DNA of 64,000 nt from Marinibactrum halimedae (GTDB lineage: Bacteria > Pseudomonadota > Gammaproteobacteria > Pseudomonadales > Cellvibrionaceae): contig NZ_JAJQVM010000017.1 of NCBI RefSeq assembly GCF_021234875.1, positions 1-64,000 on the forward strand. The letters run 5' to 3'. Below the pieces are notes generated by a model. The model ran no database searches and was not told the DNA's origin. It worked only from the letters and a program-made list of their open reading frames with translations. This document shows positions 57,904 through 64,000 of this stretch, one piece after another. Numbering within the stretch: the first letter of the stretch is position 1; each line of letters starts with the position of its first letter. A program made the position numbers and the translations under genes.

Positions 57904-58543
57904 AACTCTTCTTTCTGCTTTGCGTGTACTCAATGTGAATTAGGGTTGAAATCACATTGAGTGTGTGCAAATGCCTCCCTGTTATTGGATTTGTCCAAAA
58001 TAGTATGCTTTTTACATTTAATTTTTTTTGAACTTGATAAAAATTGATTTTTTGTTTTTCAGATATTAAGCCTTTTCAAGATTTTTATTTTTAAATATTT
58101 TTATTGTTGCCTTGATTTATTAATAAAGGCAAAGGCATTATTTTATTAATTAACTCTTAGGATGTTGTGAAGGCGTGATAAGAAAAGGGTGTTCATTATC
58201 ATTATTCTGATTTAAGTATAGTTGTTGCTTTTATTAAAAGTCTGAATACTGTTTGGTTGTTTTTTGATCTTCCTTGATTTGGCTTTTGGATTTTTTAAGA
58301 AACAAAGGCTTTTGATTGTTTTGAAAATTATTGGCTACAATTGTCGCCATTGTTTTTATTTTTAATTGTTTGAGGTATGGATGTTGTTTTTTTTATGAGG
58401 TGTTAATTCGTAAATTTATTTGAAGTGTTTTTGAGATTAAATAATTTTAATGGCGCCTAAATCATCTATTAAGCAAGCCTTAATTGAGTAAATTAGCGCA
58501 CAATGTGTGCTCCTTTTCACTCGATAAATAAGAGGTTTGATTT
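57904..58543. other. AT-rich spacer, no gene seen
   Basis: About 640 bp, very T-rich. A perfect 10-bp inverted repeat ACTCAATGTG (57928-57937) / CACATTGAGT (57953-57962) follows the PAS-GGDEF gene but without a T-run. Nothing else is recognised. Confidence 0.5.
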
Positions 58544-59236
58544 ATGTTGATGGATTTAGCAATTGTTCAGTTTTTTGTATTGCTGATTTTTACAATCCTG
58601 GAAAAGTTTTTTCCTAACCAAATATTTGATCGTCAAAAACACTACGATCATTTATGGGTGTTGGTTTGTTTATTTGGTGCAGTGTGGTTACGCTGTGTAA
58701 TGCTTTATTATCCGTCACCTCAAAATGAAATTGATAACCCTGTTGCGGCGGGAGTGATTTTTTTCTTTTTGTATTCATTTGGAGGTTATTGGTTGCATCG
58801 GTTTAAGCATTCTAATCGATTCCTTTGGAAGTATATTCACCGTTTCCATCACAGCCCGAAACACATGGAGTCTCGGGTGTCAATGTACCGACATCCCTTG
58901 GAAATGTTTGTGAATTCTGCCTATATCTTACCATTAGGCTATCTATTTGGAGCCTCTTTTGAAGTAATCTGTGTGGCGTTAACGATTGAAGGCTGTTTGG
59001 AGGCCTTTCATCACAGCAATATTCGTTTAAACAAGCGATTTAAATGGTTAGGGTACTTTATTCAAACACCGTCTATGCATTTAGTTCACCATGAAGTAGA
59101 CGTTCATAGGCACAACTATTCCACGATCTTTTGGGATTCGATTTTTGGAACAGCAAAAATTCCAGATAATGATGAAATAGGTGTCGGCTTTAAGGGTAAT
59201 GATGCCAAAGCTTATTTTTTCTTAAAAAAGAATTGA
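58544..59236 (+). CDS. Fatty acid hydroxylase / sterol desaturase family protein
   Basis: 230 residues, membrane protein with about four helices. The diiron histidine clusters are HRFKH, HRFHHSPKH, HH near EAFHHSN and HLVHHEVDVHRH, as in the fatty acid hydroxylase superfamily. It probably hydroxylates or desaturates a lipid in the inner membrane. ATG 58544 follows AAGAGG; ATG 58550 is possible. It is single, between long AT-rich spacers. Confidence 0.9.
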   Translation: MLMDLAIVQFFVLLIFTILEKFFPNQIFDRQKHYDHLWVLVCLFGAVWLRCVMLYYPSPQNEIDNPVAAGVIFFFLYSFGGYWLHRFKHSNRFLWKYIHRFHHSPKHMESRVSMYRHPLEMFVNSAYILPLGYLFGASFEVICVALTIEGCLEAFHHSNIRLNKRFKWLGYFIQTPSMHLVHHEVDVHRHNYSTIFWDSIFGTAKIPDNDEIGVGFKGNDAKAYFFLKKN

Positions 59237-59266
59237 CCTTAGTGTCTTGCCATTGCCATAGTTAGT

Positions 59267-59290
59267 GTGTGGCTACAAAAGTAGCCACAC
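59267..59290. repeat. Perfect 10-bp hairpin after the fatty acid hydroxylase gene
   Basis: GTGTGGCTAC-AAAA-GTAGCCACAC. No T-run follows, so termination would be weak. The GTGTGGC core matches the orphan terminator at 46546. Confidence 0.6.
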
Positions 59291-59414
59291 AAGCGTGAAA
59301 AACAGCTACAATAAACTAAGTAAGCAAGCGCCTACTGATTAATTTAGGATGGTAAACGTAACTGGCTCGCACACAAAGGCCGTTCACTTATTGATACCGT
59401 TTGTTGCTGAGGTT

Positions 59415-59482
59415 GTTTATTAACTAAAATGGTTTATTAACTAAAATTATTTATTAACTAAGATTGTTCATTAACAACGCTG
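59415..59482. repeat. Four 17-bp tandem repeats before the orphan gene at 59518
   Basis: GTTTATTAACTAAAATG, GTTTATTAACTAAAATT, ATTTATTAACTAAGATT and GTTCATTAACAACGCTG, head to tail. They share (T/C)ATTAAC and are 36-103 bp before the start codon, in the promoter/leader region. Confidence 0.88.
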
Positions 59483-59517
59483 ATAGTTGTTTCAATCGAG
59501 AGTAAAAGGATTTTGGT

Positions 59518-59952
59518 ATGCAAGCATCACCTCATGACTTTCCAATTTCGAGTTCTCCTGCTCAATTGGATCATACACTACAAAAACTCATTGCAGATTA
59601 TGTGAAAGTCTATAGTTGGCGTGATTTGGCAGAGCATGTTGCCGCCTCAGTTCGTCGCCAATATGCTCAAGGTGAATATTTGGTGGAAGAGGGGTTGATT
59701 TCCAGCTGCGAACTGGAGGCTCATATGAAAAGCCAAATACCAAGCCGAAAGTACCTACAAGACTTTGCTAAGGGGCGTCCAATTTGTTGGCGTTATACTA
59801 ATACTATTGCCAATTTTTTTGGTCATCAATATGTGGCTCGAAATTATAATCCACAAAATGATTTGTATGAGCGTTTACGTTTAACGTTGACTCAGCCTGC
59901 TGAGAAATATCATATGCATCAACCCCATCAGTTCCCACCTAGCTTGAACTGA
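59518..59952 (+). CDS. Hypothetical protein, unknown family
   Basis: 144 residues; I do not recognise it. AAAGGA stands eight bases before ATG. The product is soluble and mostly helical, with YVKVYSWRDLAEHVAASVRRQYAQGEYLVEEGLIS in the middle and aromatic-rich segments CWRYTNTIANFFGHQYVARNYNP. It has no signal peptide or membrane helix. It is preceded by the four-copy 17-bp repeat. Confidence 0.6.
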   Translation: MQASPHDFPISSSPAQLDHTLQKLIADYVKVYSWRDLAEHVAASVRRQYAQGEYLVEEGLISSCELEAHMKSQIPSRKYLQDFAKGRPICWRYTNTIANFFGHQYVARNYNPQNDLYERLRLTLTQPAEKYHMHQPHQFPPSLN

Positions 59953-60252
59953 GAGAGTACCTTCGTCGGTACGACTCGACAAGTTTGCCCGCCTTTCATT
60001 GTCCAGTTCGTCTTCTTATGACTTTGCTGGGTGGGTTAGCCTCTTTCTTACTCTTACTCTTCTGTTACCCTGCTACTGCACTGTCTGCCTCTTTTTTGCT
60101 TTTATTTTATGCACTTTGACAGCCGCAAATATCCAGCCATAAGTGCATTTAGCGCCAATAATAATAACATTCTGTGCTAATGTTTAGCGGGTAATATGTT
60201 AGAAAAACAACATGTTAGTTAATAATTGTGTTTGGTTATCAAAGGTGCAGTG

Positions 60253-61311
60253 ATGTTTCTATCTTCTTTGTCTCGGTGGGTTGTTGGGCTTTTTTTAGGC
60301 ATGGCTGTATTCTCGCCAGTATTGGGGCAGGTGAGCGCTAGTCAATCAAGCACTATTCCATCAAGTACTACCCCATCAACCACTACCCCATCAACCACTA
60401 CCCCATCAACCACTACCCTGATTGATTCATCTGTGGTTGTTGCACGAGGTGAGTCATCGAGTGCCATGGCATTGTCTACAGAGCCGAATACAACAGAGGC
60501 TAAGCTGGAACACGTTGTAGGGCAGCTGAAAGAACCCCTTTATTCTCCTTTTATTGAGCGTTACCTATTGGATGAACTGCGACAGGTTCGTATTGATATG
60601 GCGGCTCAAAAAAATGAGTTGGTTCGGGAAGTGGTTGATCGTGAAATGCATGCGGTGGATAGGGCGATTACTTATGCTACGGATACGGTCACTTATTTTT
60701 TCTATGTGATTGCCGCTGCCAGTTCCGTTTTGGTGATTGTTGGATGGACATCCATTCGAGATGTAAAAGAGCGTTTACATACCTATGCGGATAACGAAAT
60801 TAATCGCATTATCAGCGAGTATGAAACTCGTCTTGCCAATATTGAAGCGCAATTGCATCGAGAAACAGTCCAAATTGAAGAAAACCGTGAAGAAATTGAG
60901 AAAGCTAGAGAGGTGCAATCCCTTTGGCTACGAGCCGCTCAAGACAATAACATTGTTTCAAGAATTGGTATTTATGATGAAATTTTGAACATTCGCAGCG
61001 ATGATTGTGAGGCGTTAACTTATAAAGCTGATGCGGTACTGGAATTAAATGAGCCACAATGGGCAGCGAACTTATGTCGTCAAGCCCTCTCGATTGATCC
61101 CAATAACAGCCATGCGTTTTATCAGTTAGCTTGTGCGTATACGACATTGGGCTTTTTTGATGATGCTGTGCGTTGTTTAAAGGACGCATTAGCACAATCA
61201 GAATCTTATCGAGACGATATTCTTTCCGATCTTGCATTGAAGCCATTGATGGATTTCGCACCTTTTAAAGAGCTGATGAATTTGGAAGAGAATTCTGAAC
61301 ATGCTTCTTAA
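60253..61311 (+). CDS. Membrane-anchored TPR protein with Thr/Pro/Ser repeats
   Basis: 352 residues from ATG 60253 (AAAGGTG upstream; the frame opens nine codons earlier). A signal-like helix (residues 9-25) is followed by a PSTT(T) repeat (37-55) coded by nearly identical 15-bp units (about 60359-60419), a linker, one membrane helix (146-165, YFFYVIAAASSVLVIVGW), a coiled coil (170-222) and a TPR-type region (226-350; AVLELNEPQWAANLCRQALSIDPNNSHAFYQLACAYTTLG). The TPR part is likely cytoplasmic if the N-terminal helix is cleaved or spans. The partner is unknown. Confidence 0.75.
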   Translation: MFLSSLSRWVVGLFLGMAVFSPVLGQVSASQSSTIPSSTTPSTTTPSTTTPSTTTLIDSSVVVARGESSSAMALSTEPNTTEAKLEHVVGQLKEPLYSPFIERYLLDELRQVRIDMAAQKNELVREVVDREMHAVDRAITYATDTVTYFFYVIAAASSVLVIVGWTSIRDVKERLHTYADNEINRIISEYETRLANIEAQLHRETVQIEENREEIEKAREVQSLWLRAAQDNNIVSRIGIYDEILNIRSDDCEALTYKADAVLELNEPQWAANLCRQALSIDPNNSHAFYQLACAYTTLGFFDDAVRCLKDALAQSESYRDDILSDLALKPLMDFAPFKELMNLEENSEHAS

Positions 61312-61812
61312 GTAACTTTTATTCCTCTGGTGTTCTCTCTTTATTTGCATATTTTCAATCAACTGCACATCTTAAAAATGAGCACGTATCCTTACATAAA
61401 CTAATTTATGACAAGCGTGTTGTCGTGAAAAGAATAAAAATAATGAAGGTGCGATTATTTTTAATACAGATTTCAACCTTTGAGATGGGGATTGATTTGA
61501 CTATTTAATCACCATTGATAGAGCAGTATGAGTAGTAGGTCTTTATTAATTTGAGAGCCGGATCTCACCATTTGATGAAGAGGGCCTTGGGTTGCCTATT
61601 TCGTGCTTTTTTCGGTTGCGAAAGACAATGTCTGGCGAGATATTTACTCCGATATAGGTAAGCTGTCTTCTTACTTGTAGTGTGTGTTACTTTTGAAGCC
61701 GCTTTAAAGAAATGTTAATTGTTGATTTAAGTGATACACCTTCTGCAATGAGAAACACTTATTAAACTCAACTAAAGCCAGTTTAAAAAGGCTTTTCATT
61801 GTCGGAGGGGTT
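61312..61812. other. Spacer before the serine protease gene, no gene seen
   Basis: About 500 bp. The minus-strand frame 61704-62264 is the shadow of the protease gene. A promoter for the protease should be here but none stands out. Confidence 0.5.
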
Positions 61813-64000
61813 ATGTCTTTCACTAAGACCGTAAAAATGCCACGAAAACCTATTTTGATGGGTATCATTGCGAGTATCGCCAGTGTGAGTAGTTTTGCGG
61901 ATTCACCTGTTGTCAATAAAAGCACTGCTGCTGACGAAAAAGCGATTGCAGAGATCACTGCGGTGACTCCAAAACATTCTGCGATTAAAAAAAATGCAGC
62001 TGTTGAAAAAGTGGATGTTTCTGTAAAAAAACAAGCGCAGCTTATTGGCAAGACGGAAGAGATCACTCGTGTCATTGACCCTTCCTCACCTCGCCGGGAC
62101 AAAACTATTAAGCACCCGGGCGCCACCTTCATAAAATTGCATATATCAGAAATTAATTTAGCCAATGGTGATTTTATCACTATTTCGGATTCGCAAGGCA
62201 ATGAAACATTTCGGTACCCGAGTGGAACAAACACTTCAGCTCCAGTGGATGGTTTTTGGGCCATTTCCGTTTTAGGGGATACCGCTGTGGTTCGTTTGCG
62301 TGGCCCTTCTGGAAAAACGAAAGACGCAGACCATTCTGATTTGGTTGTGATAGATCAATACAGCTATGGTTTAAGCCAGAAAGCGTTGCAAGAGAATCAG
62401 TTTGTCACAAAATCCATTTGTGGCGCAGAAGATCATGTGAATGTTGCCTGCTATTCCAACTCGAATCCAACCGAATATGCGAATTCGACAGCAACCGCCA
62501 GAGTGATTTATCAAGAAGGTGGTTCAACCTATACCTGTACTGGTTGGCGCGTGGGGCCGAATCCCGATACCTTAATTACCAATGAGCACTGCCTCAGTAA
62601 TCAAGCTATCACAGATACAGCAGAAATTTGGTTTAATTATCAATACAACAACTGTGAAGGTTCAGGGAGCCCATACAGCGGTCGCGTTGTGGTGACAGCA
62701 GATCGTCTTTTGGCGGTCAGCGAATACCATGATATGGCTTTAGTGACGTTAAATAATGCCGATACCATTGCGCAGTTTGGTGCGTATGAATTAGACAATC
62801 GTGCCCCAGTTTTGGGTGAGAACATCTACATTCCACAACATCCGGGTGGTATTCCTAAGCGCTTATCTATTTTCAGTGATCAGAATAATGGATTGTGCGA
62901 AATTGATAGCACCAACGATTTTGGTGGCCGTGATATCGGGTATTACTGTGATACCGAAGGAGGGTCATCTGGTTCGCCTGTTATCGCTTCTTCTACCAAT
63001 AAAGTCATTGGTCTTCACCATTATGGCGGCTGTACCAATAACGGTGTTCGTGTTGATCAGTTTTATAGCCTAGTGGCCCCATATCTGGATGACCAGCCTA
63101 GTGATGGTGGCGGTAATAATGGCGGTGGTAATGATGGTGGCGGGAGCAACGGTGGTGGTAATGGCTCCACTAATATATTAGCCGCGACCAGCTTTGAAGG
63201 GGCATCGACTGGCGACTGGTCCCAAGGTGCGGACGATGATTTCGACTTTACTCTTACTTCTGGTACGACGCCTTCCAGTAGTACTGGTCCAAGCGGTGCG
63301 GTAGATGGCAATTACTACGCTTACCTGGAAACCTCTGATGGCCGTGGCGCTTTCTATGCAGGTGAAACCGCTACATTAGAGACGACTAACCTCTTTACCG
63401 CCGACAACTTGAACCTGAGCTTTTCTTACCACATGAGAGGCAGAAATATTGGAACCTTGGAGGTGCAAGTAAGAGAATCCTATGGCGCTTGGCAAACCGT
63501 GTGGAGTGAGTCTGGCGGGCAAGGTGACCGTTGGTTTTCTGAAAGTGTTGACTTAAGTGCTTATAGGGATGAGGTTCAGGTTCGATTCTTAGCAACGGCT
63601 GATGGCGGCTGGAGAGGCGATATCGCACTGGATGAAGTTGTGTTATCAACAACCGATAGCGATCCGTCAGTTGGTGATGGTGATCCGGGTGGGGCTAATG
63701 ATGACCCTGGGAATACAGATCCAGGTGATGGCAACTCAGGTTCAGGAAATGGTTCTGGCGGTAACGGTGGCTCTGGAGCAGGTAATACACCTTATGCTTT
63801 TGGTATTGAGCAAGATGGTACGGTATATCATCTACAAACAAATCATACGGCAGACTGGGTTTATTTATGTCTGAATGATGATTGCCGTGCGCCGAGCGAT
63901 ACCAGCAACGGACGTTGGTCTCATAATTTCTCCGTTGACCCAAGCCAAACCTACAATATCACCGTAAAAATACAAGATGCCCAAGCACCAGGGCAGTGTA
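61813..64000 (+). CDS. Secreted trypsin/lysyl-endopeptidase-like serine protease with MAM-like domain (3' end outside)
   Basis: At least 729 residues; the frame is open to the last base. GGAGGGG precedes ATG 61813. A signal peptide probably ends after A29 (SVSSFA). The N-terminal region of about 170 residues is followed by a chymotrypsin-fold protease with catalytic H259 (TNEHCL), D307 (YHDMAL) and S386 (GGSSGSPV), closest in pattern to glutamyl- and lysyl-endopeptidases. A Gly/Asn linker leads to a domain with SFEGASTGDWSQ...WRGDIALDEVVL, typical of MAM/galactose-binding-like folds. A second Gly-rich linker leads to another beta-rich domain reaching the window end. The layout is that of type II secreted enzymes. 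Confidence 0.85.
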   Translation, partial: MSFTKTVKMPRKPILMGIIASIASVSSFADSPVVNKSTAADEKAIAEITAVTPKHSAIKKNAAVEKVDVSVKKQAQLIGKTEEITRVIDPSSPRRDKTIKHPGATFIKLHISEINLANGDFITISDSQGNETFRYPSGTNTSAPVDGFWAISVLGDTAVVRLRGPSGKTKDADHSDLVVIDQYSYGLSQKALQENQFVTKSICGAEDHVNVACYSNSNPTEYANSTATARVIYQEGGSTYTCTGWRVGPNPDTLITNEHCLSNQAITDTAEIWFNYQYNNCEGSGSPYSGRVVVTADRLLAVSEYHDMALVTLNNADTIAQFGAYELDNRAPVLGENIYIPQHPGGIPKRLSIFSDQNNGLCEIDSTNDFGGRDIGYYCDTEGGSSGSPVIASSTNKVIGLHHYGGCTNNGVRVDQFYSLVAPYLDDQPSDGGGNNGGGNDGGGSNGGGNGSTNILAATSFEGASTGDWSQGADDDFDFTLTSGTTPSSSTGPSGAVDGNYYAYLETSDGRGAFYAGETATLETTNLFTADNLNLSFSYHMRGRNIGTLEVQVRESYGAWQTVWSESGGQGDRWFSESVDLSAYRDEVQVRFLATADGGWRGDIALDEVVLSTTDSDPSVGDGDPGGANDDPGNTDPGDGNSGSGNGSGGNGGSGAGNTPYAFGIEQDGTVYHLQTNHTADWVYLCLNDDCRAPSDTSNGRWSHNFSVDPSQTYNITVKIQDAQAPGQC

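Noticed and set aside
61704-62264. 186-residue minus-strand open frame
   Set aside because: It is the shadow of the protease gene; the plus-strand frame has a signal peptide, ribosome site and catalytic triad.

Overview
The window looks like chromosome from a free-living, probably marine gammaproteobacterium close to Pseudomonas and the Cellvibrionales/Oceanospirillales. Reasons: from the tRNA next to rpoD through rpsU-yqeY-dnaG-rpoD, tsaD, folB, cca, spoVR-yeaH-prkA, apaH-apaG-rsmA-pdxA-surA-lptD, amgK-murU, rpe-gph and trpE-trpG-trpD-trpC, the order follows what I recall of Pseudomonas aeruginosa (about PA0576 to PA0609 plus the trpGDC block). HemB is the magnesium type found in pseudomonads, and the AmgK/MurU cell-wall recycling pair is present. 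Base composition is moderate in the core and AT-rich in several long spacers.

Layout. 1-2043 is a decayed accessory segment: the end of an IS3-like element with a frameshifted transposase, then a gene broken by a 214-bp MITE (with a 10-bp target duplication) and by an in-frame TGA, then a tRNA-Ile2(CAU) whose 3' end faces this segment. 2144-7541 is the macromolecular synthesis cluster (rpsU, yqeY, dnaG, rpoD). 7849-13067 holds tsaD, folate genes (folB, folK, a pteridine-reductase-like SDR), a divergent cca and an EamA transporter. 13139-16113 holds two signalling genes (a receiver-kinase and an HTH-receiver protein) around the most unusual locus in the window. This is an array of seven hairpins about 77 bp apart, each reading as an intrinsic terminator on the minus strand, with a sigma70-like promoter firing into it. 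16272-21023 is the spoVR-yeaH-prkA stress operon. 21402-32449 holds galE, the lptD-to-apaH envelope/ribosome operon (with a possible sigmaE promoter) and amgK-murU. 32890-39250 is accessory: a RoxA-like dihaem cytochrome, a GGDEF-EAL protein and a DUF3530 protein. 39417-45640 is rpe-gph and the trp genes, with a clear trp leader peptide (three Trp codons) ahead of trpE.

45659-64000 mixes housekeeping genes (hemB, cold-shock gene, Na+/alanine symporter) with accessory ones: a GST, a PAS histidine kinase, a ParA-like ATPase, an M28 peptidase, two neighbouring GGDEF proteins (the second catalytically degenerate but with its c-di-GMP I-site kept), a fatty acid hydroxylase, an orphan gene, a membrane TPR protein, and a secreted serine protease with a MAM-like domain that runs off the right end.

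A pattern cutting across genes is the repeated presence of 14-17-bp short tandem duplications in spacers (dnaG/rpoD, tsaD, rpe, gph/trp, trpE, trpD, the spacer right of the GST gene, after hemB, and before the gene at 59518), often just before a start codon. All calls were made by eye from the sequence, with no database search.
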